From contig JAULSN010000002.1 of NCBI GenBank assembly GCA_033439765.1, forward strand, positions 1,054,001 to 1,118,000: 64,000 bases of DNA, read 5' to 3'. Positions 1-11,037 of the stretch are shown here, in pieces. This stretch comes from Lasiosphaeria ovina. Lineage: Eukaryota; Ascomycota; Sordariomycetes; Sordariales; Lasiosphaeriaceae. Both the position numbers and the translations under genes were made by a program. Positions within the stretch are counted from its first letter, which is position 1. The number at the start of each line of letters is the position of its first letter. The notes below the pieces were generated by a model. The model ran no database searches and was not told the origin of the DNA. It worked only from the letters and a program-made list of their open reading frames with translations.

Positions 1-2614
1 GAGCACGACTTGACTATGGCCAAGCAGCCCAAATGTCTTGTCGGGGGCACCATGAGAGACTACCAGCTCGAGGGCCTGACCTGGATGTATGAAATCTGCA
101 TCCAAGGCATGAGCGGCATTCTGGCTGACGAGATGGGCTTGGGTAGGTCGCCGCCCTCTGTTATGCTTCGGGAGAAACATTGAGCACCGCTGACCCCCTG
201 TTGTAGGCAAAACGATACAGACCATTTCCTTGATCGCGTTGCTGCGGGAGCAGGAGAACTACTTGGGGCCTCATCTCATAATTGCCCCTTTGAGCACCCT
301 CTCCAACTGGCTCGATGAGTTCCACAAATGGGTCCCGTCCATTCCCGTGGTCATGTACCACGGCACACCGGATCAGCGCAGCGACATCTTCAAGACCAAG
401 ATCATGCGGCATCTTCACGGCGGCAGACCGACCGACAAGTTTCCCATCGTGTGCACGAGCTACGAGATGGTCCTCAAAGACCGCGCCTCCCTCTCCAAGA
501 TCAATTGGGAGTTTATCATCATTGTAGGCTTGTCCTCTCGTCTCTCGAGTCTCTCGAGTCTCTTGCCCCTGCCCCGTCTCCGAAATGTGGCTAACATGGC
601 TTTTTTTTATCGCCGAATAGGACGAGGGGCATCGTATGAAGAACTTTGACTCGAAGCTGTTCCGGGAACTCAAGACGTTCACGTCTGCAACCCGTCTTCT
701 TATTACCGGCACTCCCCTGCAGAACAACCTCAAAGAACTCTGGTCTCTCCTCAACTTTCTCTTGCCCAAAATCTTCCGGGACTGGGAGGCATTTGAGAGC
801 TGGTTTGACTTTAGCGATCTCCAAGACGAGGAGGGCACGGAAGATTTCATTGCTGATAAAACGAAGCAAGACCTTGTCAAAAAGATGCACGTGGTGCTGC
901 AACCTCTGCTTCTGCGGAGAGTGAAAGCAGATGTGGCCAAGTACCTTCCCAAGAAACGCGAATACGTCCTGTTTGCGCCAATGACGAAGGAGCAGACAGA
1001 CCTGTACAACGTCATCAACGATAAAAACATCGACACGCGATCATACTTGGAGAGCAAGGTCGTGGAGCGCCTGACCAGCGCACCAAACAGCAGAGCTTCG
1101 TCGCTGAGAGGCACCCCGATCTCATCGAGATCAAGCAGTGTCAAAAAGGATACCGACGGCGACAGTGATCTGGCATCTGTGACAACTCTGGGGAGCCCAC
1201 CCGATTCCAAGACTGTGGAAGCCGCGCCCACAGCAAAGAAGAATGCATTTTCCTTGATGATGGGCAAGCCTCGTCCCCGCGGCCGACCTCCTAAATCGGC
1301 TCAGGCTGTCAAGGAACTTGCTACTGAGGCAGTGCAAGTTGAGCAGGACAAGAAGGACGCAAAGCGAAAAAGCCCGCCAACTGCACCATCTCCAGCCACA
1401 AAGAGCGCAAAGTCCAGCCGGCAATCGACTCCGGCCAGCACACGGGGTCGACCGCGAAAGGCGAAGCAGTCATACAGGGAGGCAGATTCGGATGACGACC
1501 TGCTCGACGATGACGATTTTGAAGCTAAGCTCGCAAAAGAGACCACGGAGGACGAAGTTCAGGAGATTGAGAGTGCACTAACAGCAGAGGAATTCGAGAG
1601 AGCGCAGACCTTGGACTTGGCTAGTAAGTTTCGACAGTTAACCACCCATCTAAAGTTTGGGCGCGGTGCATTGCTGACACACTACAGAAAAGGAGATTTC
1701 CAACAAAAAGCTCGGCAACCCCCTTTTGCAGCTTCGCCTCGTCTGCAACAGCCCGCACCTCTTTTACAACCCATGGGCGACAGACAACGGCACGCCTGTT
1801 GACGAGAGCATTGTCACGGCCTCGGGGAAGATGCTCCTCCTCGACCGGCTGCTCCCGGCACTCTTCAAGAAGAAGCACAAGGTGTTGATCTTCTCTCAGT
1901 TCAAGACGCAGCTTGACATTCTGGAAGACTATTGCAACCTCCGAAAATGGCAGGTTTGCAGAATTGATGGCGGTGTCGCTCAGGATGACCGGAGGACGCA
2001 GATTGAAGAGTTCAACACCAACCCCAAGATCAAGATCTTCCTCCTGTCGACGCGCGCCGGAGGGCAGGGTATCAACCTTGCCAGCGCCGATACTGTGGTC
2101 CTGTTTGATAGCGACTGGAATCCGCAACAGGACCTCCAGGCCCAGGATCGCTGTCACCGCATCGGCCAGACTCGCCCAGTCATCGTCTACCGACTTGCCA
2201 CAAAGGGCACCGTGGAGGAGGAGCTGCTGATGAGCGCAGATGCGAAACGCCGTCTCGAGAAGCTCGTCATCAAGAAGGGCGGCTTCAAGACCATCGGGCA
2301 GAAGATTGACATGCGCGAGGACTTGGACCGCGAGATGCTCAAGGCTCTTCTGTTGAAGGACGGCCAAGTGTACAAATTCTCAGGCGACAAGGAGGTTCTG
2401 AGCGAGCAGGATTTGGGCGTATTGTGCGACCGGTATGTTTCTCCGCTGGCTCTTCTCGCGAACACAGCTCGAAGTCGGACCTGCTAACCGGTGAAACAGA
2501 AGCGAGGATGCGTACGCGCGTGCTGCAGTTGGTGAGGGTAACGCAGATGGCTACCAAGTCATCGAAACACGGGCAACGGGGATAATGGCAGCGGGCAACG
2601 CAAAGAAGACGTAG
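1..2614 (+). CDS. SNF2-family chromatin remodelling ATPase, LSH/IRC5 type (5' end outside window)
   Basis: Exons by frame and splice signals: 1-142, 207-523, 621-1623, 1688-2432 and 2500-2614. The frame is open at base 1, so the N-terminus lies upstream. The joined protein carries a Walker A motif (DEMGLGKT, split by the first intron), the Walker B box DEGH (completed by the second intron), the SAT-like [10 protein letters not shown], and then the C-terminal helicase lobe with GGQGIN and a [11 protein letters not shown] arginine-finger motif. The two lobes are separated by an insert of roughly 200 residues (about 1080-1620) rich in Ser, Lys and Asp with AT-hook-like GRPPK and GRPRK patches. 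Lobe sequence and layout resemble HELLS/LSH, DDM1 and yeast Irc5, ATP-driven nucleosome remodellers linked to DNA methylation and genome stability. The ending about 115 bp after the last intron looks natural. The family call is strong; the exact orthologue is inferred. Confidence 0.93.
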
Positions 2615-3330
2615 CCCGGGTAACTATTTGCATTTCTTCCTTTGTGTATAGCGATGGCGATAGCGTTGGGTCTAAGCCGGCGTCACGAAGTGTATGGCAA
2701 CTTTCCACGACGCTATGGAGTACTGTAATTTCATGATTATTTCTGTGAGACAATGTTGTTGACAAGTCTCATGAGTATACTATTGGGAGCACAAGTAGGT
2801 AAATGGCAGAGGCTACTCTTTATAATCGTCAACTACAGTACGGAGGCTCGGGCAAAAAGAAAGGGTCACCCTCCACAGTAGCCAAGTTTTAAACTCCCAC
2901 AGTACGAACTATCTTGCCAGGTGCCGGCCCAGGGCTTCAGAATCGATAATCCCCCCTGTAATAGCCCCTAGATCGTTATCTTTCTACACTGTGGAGGATT
3001 GGCTTGTTAACTAGGCAGCTGGCGTAGGAGGCTTAGCCAATTCTGGAACGTGGGAAAGTACTAGGGGAGGTGACCCTTTCTTTTTGCCCGAGCCTCTATA
3101 CACAAAGAGAAATAGTGGAATCACATGTTGTTTATCCAGCATTTTCTTATTAAAATTATTAAATAATTTCTTTAATTTGGCAACAGTTTCAAATAGCAAT
3201 TAAATCCCGACAAGCGCCTGCTATGCCTTTTGGCCTCCCTTCACGCCCAATTACCCATAACTTACCAGTATCAACTTAATTACCTGGAAGCCAGCCGACT
3301 GACCCGGGGCCCCTTACCTTACACGCGCCG
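2615..3330. other. Intergenic, convergent 3' ends
   Basis: Lies between the 3' end of the SNF2 gene and the 3' end of the minus-strand membrane protein. Apart from the inverted-repeat element at 2841-3098 I see no coding signal; the rest is AT-rich. Confidence 0.7.
2841..3098. mobile_element. MITE-like element with 28-bp perfect terminal inverted repeats
   Basis: Bases 2843-2870 are the exact reverse complement of 3069-3096 (28 of 28). The element is about 258 bp and has no coding capacity. It is bordered by TA at 2839-2840 and 3099-3100, which would fit a TA target duplication as made by Tc1/mariner-type transposases, but TA is too common to prove it. Size, termini and lack of an ORF fit a miniature inverted-repeat transposable element; the superfamily is not established. 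Confidence 0.72.
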
Positions 3331-4083
3331 CTAAATTGTCTCTCTGACACACGGAAGGCGCTGCTGGATATAGTACGTGCACGGAACCTCGCGGCCTGCG
3401 GTGAGTCTAACGAGATCGCCAACGTGATACACACCGGCCGTGATCGAAAAGATGACACTCTTCAGAGCATGCTGGATGTGGATGAGAAGGGTCTCCGAGT
3501 TATAGAACAAGACGGCCACGGCCATGGCGAGCGCGCACAGGCGGAACCCCGAGTCGCGCCGCTTCTCGTCAAACGACCGCACCAGCCCGACGGCGGCGAC
3601 GAGCAGCACGTAGCCCACGGCGGCGGCGGCGGCGCGCAGCGCGAGGCGGAAGCGCACGGCGGCCGCCGCGGCCACGGCCAGCGCGTACACGAACAGCAGG
3701 AAGCCGGCCGGCTGCAGCACCAGCGCGTGCAGCACGTCGACGGTGCCCTCGTGCGCCTTGAACAGGTGCCAGTAGGCGAGCCCGAAGGCCGCGGCCGCCC
3801 AGGCCAGCGCCCGCGTCAGCTGCGGCTGCCCCAGCACGTAGCCGATTGTCAGCGTGAACGGCGTGGCCGTGCCCTCGGTCAGCGCCGGCGGCCGGATCAC
3901 CAGCGGCGCCTCGGCCCGGCCGTGGATTAGCAGGTACTGCCCCCAGTACACGGCGATCGGCACCAGGTTCCAGTCGGCGATCAGCATCACGGCCGCCACG
4001 GCGGCTGCGCCCGACAGCAGCCATCGCCGGATGTCCAGCGCCGTGTTGATGAGGCTGATCGGGTCCAGTAGTGCTTTGAACAT
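3331..4083 (-). CDS. Polytopic membrane protein of unknown function, 250 aa
   Basis: A single-exon ORF starting at ATG 4083. About five hydrophobic segments can be seen: residues about 22-38, 88-108, 118-145, 150-175 and 182-205, several of them runs of alanine, valine and leucine. A short charged loop (SFDEKRRDSG) precedes the last one. The leader on the minus strand is A-rich, as in many fungal 5' UTRs. The ORF is very CG-rich in third positions, unlike the AT-rich flanks, which supports real coding. I do not recognise the family; there are no catalytic motifs or signal-peptide cleavage pattern. It faces the SNF2 gene tail to tail. Confidence 0.72.
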   Translation of the reverse strand: MFKALLDPISLINTALDIRRWLLSGAAAVAAVMLIADWNLVPIAVYWGQYLLIHGRAEAPLVIRPPALTEGTATPFTLTIGYVLGQPQLTRALAWAAAAFGLAYWHLFKAHEGTVDVLHALVLQPAGFLLFVYALAVAAAAAVRFRLALRAAAAAVGYVLLVAAVGLVRSFDEKRRDSGFRLCALAMAVAVLFYNSETLLIHIQHALKSVIFSITAGVYHVGDLVRLTAGREVPCTYYIQQRLPCVRETI

Positions 4084-5290
4084 TGTGTTCTTTTTATTTT
4101 TGTTTTTGCTTTGGTTTTTTCTTTGTTTTTTTTCTTCTTACCTTGAAAAGTCGTAGTTGATTCAGATTTGGAGCCTAGGGTTTTTGTTGCTCTTACCTTT
4201 TTTTTTTTTCGTAATTGAATGTATGCGATGAAAGCCAAGACAAGAGAGAAGATTTTCCGTCCCTTCTTCTTTTCCCTTGATCAGGGGGGGGCTGCTTGAC
4301 GCTCTCTAGTTTTAATACAAGACGCACAACTTTGTTCTCTCCCTCGTTTCTTTGTTCCGGGGCCGGGTCCGCCGAGACCGAGGTCGTGGCTATTGTCTAC
4401 TTAGAACGGACTAGTACGGGATTCGGATCGTGTTGCTTTGTCCGCTTCGCCAAAAGCGCCGAGCTGCGAAGCATGTCTAAAAATACTTGGTGAAAGAAGG
4501 TCAAAGAGAGCAACCCGAGAGATGATCGGGGGCTTGAGCTCCATTTCTATGTTCGTCCATGGGAGGCTAAAGGGAATTGGCTGACACGTTTCGTTTGGCT
4601 TTGGGTGGGTATGTTGGGAAGCGACAATGCAAGGCAAGTAGATGGCAGCTGAGCATGAAATCTGCTGCGGTCTGTCCTAGGGAATTATGTCAAGAAAATA
4701 TGAACAAGGAACTCGACTCAACTCGTTGGCGCTTTGTAATTAGCTGGCAACCTGTGGCTAACCCCGCCCGGATCAGGTTCATAGAAGCCATCTGTTTGAA
4801 CTCTAACGAACTCGTGAAGCTATTCGCAGGTTTGTTTGTGCTTAGTTCATTCTCACTTTCGCACTTTAATTAGACTTGAGCCGCCAGAAGTTAGTAGCGG
4901 ATCAGAGACGTCGTATTCTTGGCATTTACGAGTTCGGCCCGTCCCGTCTGACGTTTGGCTCCTCGTCAATTATACGCGGAATCCTTGATTGACCCAAATG
5001 AATCCCAAATGAGTCAGCCAATGAGGCGTGGGAGAGAAACTCGCTAGCTGTTTCTTTTCGTCAAAAATTATATTGTGCTAGTTATTTATAGCTTTGATGA
5101 AACCTTGTAGCTAAATAAATGGTGATCTTCATCCTAAAAAGCGACCTCATTCATGATGCGCAGGTCATTCGTAGGCTTTTTAGGAACGAATCATGGTGAA
5201 GACCTTCGTTATAAAGAGGGCTGGTTCTAGCCGGTTTGGAATTAATGACAGCAAAACGTTCGACACACTCGAAACTCACACACGTGTAGA
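4084..5290. other. Intergenic between divergent genes
   Basis: Shared upstream region of the minus-strand membrane protein and the plus-strand secreted protein. It holds T-rich tracts near 4100-4215 (the leader of the minus gene) and a TATA-like site near 5209. Short ORFs here look random. Confidence 0.6.
5209..5216 (+). promoter_or_regulatory. Probable TATA box of the secreted protein gene
   Basis: The sequence ttataaag lies about 80 bp before the ATG at 5291, a usual distance for a fungal TATA box with a short leader. Assigned by position and sequence only. Confidence 0.5.
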
Positions 5291-5999
5291 ATGATTCTCG
5301 TGTCCCTCCTCTTCTTCCTCGGCTGCGCCGCCGCAGCGCGAGCCACAGACATCGACCCCGTTCCCAGACTCACAAGCCGCAGTGGCACATACTCTGGAAA
5401 TGGCTGCCCCCAGAAATCGGTAACAACCTCCATCAGTACTAGCAATAGTACTACAGGGACTTACCAGCTGCTCATCTCGCTGGACCGGGCTATACCCTAC
5501 ATCGGCCCGGGGTCAATTCCCAGCGACAAGAGCAAGCTGTGCAGCCTGAAAATCGACCTGGGCCTCCCGGCAGGGTGGAGAGCGCGGCTCGGCGACGGCG
5601 GGCTCGACTTCCGCGGCTGGTTCGACTTGCGAGACAATAGGACAACGGGGACAATGAGCGCGCAGTATTATTTCGCTACAAATGATGTGACGGTAGGTGG
5701 CGTGGCTTACGAGTAGTAGCAAGTACTGGGCATATATCACTAACTTATCACCTGGTAATCAGTCGTCATTCAGTTTTTCCATCCTTGGCCCATTGGTCGG
5801 GTCCTTCGTCAACCACACAGACAGCAGCTCGGGCGCCCATTCAGGCCCCTGTGGAAATGGGACGCTGAATGTGGTGAAGAGGATTTCCGCGACGTCAAGG
5901 AGCGCGAGTTCAGGCTCGGACGGCTACGTCGGGCCGGACCCAGACCCGAGCGAGCAGGTGTGGGCTTTTGTTAGCCGGCTGCAAGTGCTCAAGTGCTGA
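5291..5999 (+). CDS. Small secreted protein, DUF4360-like
   Basis: Two exons, 5291-5692 and 5763-5999, joined in phase 0 across a 70-bp GTAGGT...CAG intron; 212 aa. The first 18 or so residues (MILVSLLFFLGCAAAARA) are a typical signal peptide. The mature part has the DUF4360 arrangement as I know it: a GNGCPQKSV motif, then a strand ending in IGPGS, a Cys in KLCSLKIDL, and a GWFDLRDN...SAQYYFA segment. Cysteines at the start and end suggest disulphides; NST, NRT, NHT and NGT are N-glycosylation sequons. Extracellular location is inferred. DUF4360 has no established biochemical role, so the function is open. Without the intron the first frame stops soon after 5711, which supports the splice. 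Confidence 0.82.
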
Positions 6000-6719
6000 T
6001 GGGTTCTGGCATAAAGAAGTCTTTGCGTGAGAAAAAGACAATGATGAAAGACTGCCCGGTCAGCCCAGGTATTGGCACATCTACGACTCCATAAACTTCA
6101 ATAATTGCAATTGACTGTGTTATCTTGGTTGCTCCTTGATTCAGATGGCCATGTAGAAATGTTTACGCATTCTAGCTCCTTATTGACGCCTCACATGCAA
6201 GTTCTTTGCTACGAGCTCCAAGAATGGTCGTCTTTGTTCTGTCATTCTGGTCCTTCTGGTCTCCCTTTATCGACTTGCCAAAACCGGGGTGAAGTGGCTT
6301 TCGTCTGAATGAAAGAACATGACATTCGTACCATTTCCGAACAATGGAGAGCGCTGTTCAGGTCTGGGCCTTGGTCCATGTATAAATCTGAACAATCTCT
6401 CAAATCCCCCCATCAAACCTGAACAGTTCTTTTGTTTCTAGCCCCAAGGTTTTGAACAATTCTAAGTCCAACCGCTGAATTCTGACGCGCTCTCCCGGTG
6501 AGAGACACTGCCCCCTCCTTCACCGTCGTCGATCAAAATTTCCTCAGCCAGACCTCTTATTTTCAATAATCATTGACACCAAGATTCTTTCCGCTTGAAT
6601 ACATTGCCTTCAATCGCGCTGAGCCGTCTTGTTGCACGACAAAGAGCAACTTCAGGTACAAATCGCCAACTTCGCTGCGTCTACGTCAACTAATTATTTC
6701 CGCCAAGAAATAAATAAAT
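6000..6719. other. Intergenic and probable 5' leader
   Basis: No credible coding signal. The pyrimidine-rich 6400-6719 stretch just before ATG 6720 probably contains the promoter and leader of the next gene; the word 'gaacaatt/tgaacag' recurs around 6340-6460. Confidence 0.55.
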
Positions 6720-8490
6720 ATGCCTCCCAAGAAGGGCACCAAGGGCAAGCAGGCTACCGCCGCTACCCCCGCCGCCCCTGCTGCCCGTGCTGCCCCCGCT
6801 GCCCGTGCTGTCGCCGCTGCCCCTGCTGCCGCCTCCGGCGTAACGCGTCGACAGACTCGGTCTCGGGCTGCCCAAGCAGGCGCGGAGCCCTTGCTCGCGA
6901 TAGACATCACTGCATCCGTCAGGGCTCCGCCTGTCGTGGTTCCAGCCTCGGCGCCGAGACCACGGAGACAGCCGGCGGCCCAGCCCGCAGCTGCCACCGC
7001 TGGCGGACGGGTCAGAAAGACTGCAGGAACAAAGGCCCAGAGAGGAAAGGCCCAGGGAGGAAAGGCCCAGGGAGGAAAAAAGGCCCAGGGAGGAAAGAAG
7101 GGCAAAGGAGGAAAAGCCCAAGCAGGAAGGAAGGGCAAAGGGGAGCAGGCCGCCAAACAAGAAGACGAGTCCGAGGAGGAAGACGAGGCCCAGGAAGAAG
7201 ACGAGGCCGAGGTAAATATTAAGAAAAGCCTCAAGGTGATTCTGAAGCTGGACCCAGACCTCCAGGAACGCAAGGACAGAGAGGGCGCCCCGAGCCCCGC
7301 CACTCCGCACCACTCCGTCTCGGGGGCTGCATCCGGTCCCAGCCAAGGCCACGTTGACTCCCCCACCCTATCGTCCCCGGCAGCCGCCGGCACCCCCAGG
7401 CGTGCGCCGCCCGCCTACCCGCCGGCGACTCCGCCACGGCAACCCCTCGGCTCGGCATCCGCGCCGTTTATGCACAGCCCCGGAGCCAGCAGCGCGGGCA
7501 CCGCCAAGTCCCGTGCCTCTAAGCGCAGCGCACAAAGCTCCGTCGCACCGCGCGGCTATCCGCGGGGCTCGGCATCAGCGCCGTTCATGACCAGCCCGGG
7601 GGCTAGCACCGCGAGCGCGGGCACGAACAAGTCGGCCGCTGCTGCCGCGCCCCCGGCCTACGTGGGTGGGAGCTTCGGTCCGCGCCAGCGGACGCCCAGC
7701 AACCAATCGGCGTCGACGCAGTCGTCCGGCAGCAAGAAGAGACCATCTCCCGCCAGCGCCACCGATGCCGCCGCGCCCGCCACCTACGCCGACTTCTTCA
7801 ACGCCGACAACGAGTGCAGAGCGCACGGCACCGCCCAATGCTGGCTGTGCGAGCGCGCGGCCAACGCGGCCATGGGTAGGAGCAGCGCCGAGCCGAGCGG
7901 CAAGCGGCACAAGAGCAACAGCAGCGGCGGCACCAGAAGAGGCAGCGGCGGCAGTGGACGGTCGCCGTCGCTGCTCAGCCTCCTGCCCGAGGGGTCCCAG
8001 GGGGAGCGGGAGGAGTTCACGAGCGGCGTTTACAGCGAGGGCACATCGCTCAACCCGTTTTCGGCAACAGCGATGGCGTCGGCGCCGGGCACGATGGGCC
8101 CGCCGCCGACGCCGACCACGTGGCAGCAGCCGACAGGAACCTCGCCGCGGCGCATGAGACCCGGCTCCACGTCGTCCTGGGTCTCCAGAGCAAGCGGAGC
8201 TGGAGCGCTGCTAGTCACGCCTGCTGGCGGCGCGCGCGCAGGAGCAGGAGCAGGAGCAGGAGCAAGAGCAGGAAGCCCGCGGGCGAGCGTGGCGTCGTCG
8301 GCAGGGTTCTCGCACTACAGCGTGCCGGGGGCCGGGCCGGACGAGACGAGCCTGTTCGCGTCGCCGCGGCACCCGCAGACCGCGGCGGCGCAAGACCAGA
8401 CGCCGACGCCGGCGCCTCGGCCATCAACAGCAGCGGCAGCAGCAGCAGCAGCAGCACCTCCAGTCGCGGCCGGCGCGCCGCGCCACAACA

Positions 8491-8522
<32 letters not shown>

Positions 8523-8954
8523 GGGAAATCGTCGCAGGACCCGCGGGCGATCGCGGCGTGGAGCGCGGTCGAGCAGGCCCTGGGCACGACGGCCGAGGAG
8601 GTCGACGAGTCGGCGGTGCGCGACAGCATGGACAACGAGAAGGAGGAGGAGGGGGACGAGGAGGACTGGGACCCGAGTCTGGTGTATGCGCCGTCGGCGG
8701 CGCAGGTGCGCGTTGGCTCGCTGGACGGCGCTGCTGAGGTGCGCGGGGAGCATGGTGATGACGAGGAAGAAGAGGAGGAGGGGGACGAGGAAGAGGAGGA
8801 GGAGGAGGAGGAGGAGGAGGAGGAGGAGGAGGAAGAAGTCTTCCCTGCGGTCGTCCCGACCATGAAGCAGATGGAGCAGATGGGAGATGACGATGACGAC
8901 GACGGGCAGCCTTCGCAGCTGTTCTACAGCTCTGTGATAAGCGAGGAAGAGTAG
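6720..8954 (+). CDS. Large low-complexity, probably nuclear protein with polyacidic C-terminus
   Basis: An uninterrupted 744-aa ORF starting MPPKKGTKGK. The order is: Ala/Lys-rich N-terminus; glycine-lysine repeats of the type GGKAQ at about residues 105-145 encoded by a minisatellite; an acidic patch (EDESEEEDEAQEEDEAE); long Ser/Pro/Ala-rich stretches, including a duplicated RGYPRGSASAPFM-like block; a compact CRAHGTAQCWLCERA segment near 360-375 with Cys/His spacing; polyalanine, polyserine (about nine Ser) and finally a run of about 16 Glu near 8790-8835. The compact Cys/His segment is the only part that looks folded. Basic start and acidic tail resemble chromatin-associated or nucleolar proteins, but this is inference; I do not recognise the family. 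The trinucleotide runs should vary in length between strains. Confidence 0.75.
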
Positions 8955-9559
8955 ATGGCGGCCAGCGAGTCTTGTTTGGCAGCATGAAAGTATTATTGTA
9001 AGTAAACAAGGAACTACCAAAGTTTCGGGGCAAGGGTTGGGACGGCGCAATGCTTTCTTTTCTTTCTTGGGCGTTTGCTTGGACACTGTACTGTATGGCT
9101 GGGTACCTATCATGGATCTTGCAAGGGTATTTCTATCACATTTATCTTATATGCCGAGTTTCAGAAGGCTGTATCTGTACAGAATGGAGAGGGCAAGAAC
9201 AGACTTGAAGCAAAGCTGGAGCCTTGTATATGCTGTGTAGATATGAACCGATGTTTTGGTTCGATGCGTCGTCTCTCTCGTGCCGTTGGTTCTCTCAAAC
9301 GGCTAAACTCTTTCCTGTAATGGTGTGTCGTTTCGTCGTGTCCCTCCTCTCTCTGCCACCGGCGCCATGGGAGCAAATGTCTTCCTCCACCTGGCGAGCT
9401 CGGCATTTTTTGAGCAAAGTTGTTTCGGGGTCATCGTTTATTGGCCCTCGACTGCTGACGTGAAGGCGTCTTGGACCTTGCCCCGACATGGCGCTGCGGC
9501 AGCCAAGCAACCCCTTTGAACCGACGTTTGGGACTTTAATCTTCGACAGACGACCCCAC
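8955..9559. other. Intergenic, convergent 3' ends
   Basis: Region between the low-complexity gene and the 3' end of PSF2. Only short overlapping ORFs on both strands with no domain signal; probably 3' UTRs. Confidence 0.55.
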
Positions 9560-10401
9560 TCAAATCCCCATGTCATCATCGCTTCCGTCGTCGTCATGTA
9601 TCCCGCCACCCTGTTCCTCGTCTTCCCGCCTTGCCGCCTCGGCGCCGGCGCCGATCTTGCGCACGCCATCGACCACGCCCAGCACAAAGGCCCTGCTCTC
9701 GGCCAGCTCGATGGCGCCAACGCCCGTCAGCTCCATCAGCCCGTTCTCAGCGCCGCCCAGCACCGACGTACTGCTGCGCATCTTGGCGGCGCGCACCTCG
9801 ACCAGGTCGCGCAGCAGAGAGCGCACCTCGCCGGCCGGCGCGGCCATGTCGTCGCCCGCGTGCGCAAGCAGCGCCTCGGCCACCTCGAGCCAGTGGTACG
9901 GCAGGTATCCGGCGGGCGCGCTGGCGGTGCACGAGGGCTGGAAGGGCGGGGAGAGGATGGTGTCGGCGTCGGCGAGGCGGCGGGCGTGGCCGGGGTCGTG
10001 GGGGTTCGCGTGGGCCGGCGGGGGAGGCGGGGGCGAGAAGGTCTGTGGGTTTTCTTTGGTCTCGCGATGGATGATCTCGGAGAGCGAGGCGGGGTGCAGC
10101 CAGGGCGGCGGCACAATGTTGGCGCGTCGTTGCTTTTTGAGCAGGAGCGCCAGCCACAGCGGGAGCTGGGCGCGGTGAGGCGGCCGTAGAGGCGGGGTTT
10201 GGCCCTGGAAATTGGACGAGGAGCGCTGGTTAGGGGCTGGCCGGCAAGGCGACGAGAGGAAGGGGTGGGATGGAAGAATTGGCTTACGCTTAGCAAGTCC
10301 ATGCTTTCGAGGCGCTGTCGCGGGACGATGGTGACCATTTCCATCTCGGCCAGAAAGGCAACCTCGGCGTGGGTGAGGCCCGGGGGCAGGGGGAGCGCCA
10401 T
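9560..10401 (-). CDS. PSF2: GINS complex subunit Psf2
   Basis: Exon 1 is 10401-10288 (38 codons), intron 10205-10287 (GTAAGC...CAG), exon 2 10204-9560; 252 aa. The N-terminus [21 protein letters not shown]...IVPRQ is the hallmark of Psf2, and the residues after the splice ([27 protein letters not shown], here split in two: [13 protein letters not shown] then [14 protein letters not shown]) and [10 protein letters not shown] follow the family order. GINS (Sld5, Psf1-3) activates the Mcm2-7 helicase with Cdc45 during replication. The C-terminal part carries a Pro-rich insert and an acidic end (DDDGSDDD), as in other filamentous fungi. The splice keeps the frame and restores conserved sequence, so the model is firm. 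Confidence 0.93.
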
Positions 10402-11037
10402 TGTGCGCCGTCGTGTGATGGTGGTTGCAGTTGGTTTTGTCGCGTCACCTCGTCATGTTCGTCGAGTCTGTCTTGGTCAGGTAGGTGCCCGGGCGTCGAG
10501 ACGGCAGCAGGATGATGAGCATGCATCTGTCGCGTGTCGATTCGAGGAGACGCGCCGTGGCTTAGGCGACGCGGGGCAGAATTGTCCGACCCCTCAGAGT
10601 CAGTCGGCACCCGTCTTGGCATTCTTTAGTTGGCGCTTGGGTACAACCCTAACCCGTGACTTTAATGGTCCCAACCTAATACGAGTAGTACATCTTTCGG
10701 GACACCAAATGAGCTAAAGCTCCCGATTTGAACCTTTCACAATTAAACCTTGCACACCGACCCGCTTGACTACTTCCCTCAACTAGTTCTAGTCCTGACC
10801 GAGGTACTGCTGCGATTCCCTGCGACCTTACGCTGCCGTATAGCTTACATCAGTTGAGCTTCGACTGCCACCCCCAGTTCTTCCCTTCGGCAATCTACCA
10901 TAAATACAGTAAATTGTCAATATGAACGCGTCTCCATCCCCTCTCGCTCGGTTTCCCGCTTTTCGTGTCCTGTACACCTACTTGGACGGTTCACAGACTT
11001 GTTGTATACCTAGGTAATTACTTAGGTAGGTATACAA
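10402..11037. other. Intergenic upstream of PSF2
   Basis: Promoter region of PSF2. No coding signal. Near 11010-11036 there is a TACCTAGG/TTAGGTAGGTA cluster of the kind that recurs in this window. Confidence 0.55.

Noticed and set aside
161..1267. 368-aa minus-strand frame
   Set aside because: Lies antisense to the conserved SNF2 helicase exons and crosses its introns; no motif.
10670..10745. Possible tRNA gene (A- and B-box-like words)
   Set aside because: On the minus strand the B-box-like word comes before the A-box-like word, and no cloverleaf can be folded.
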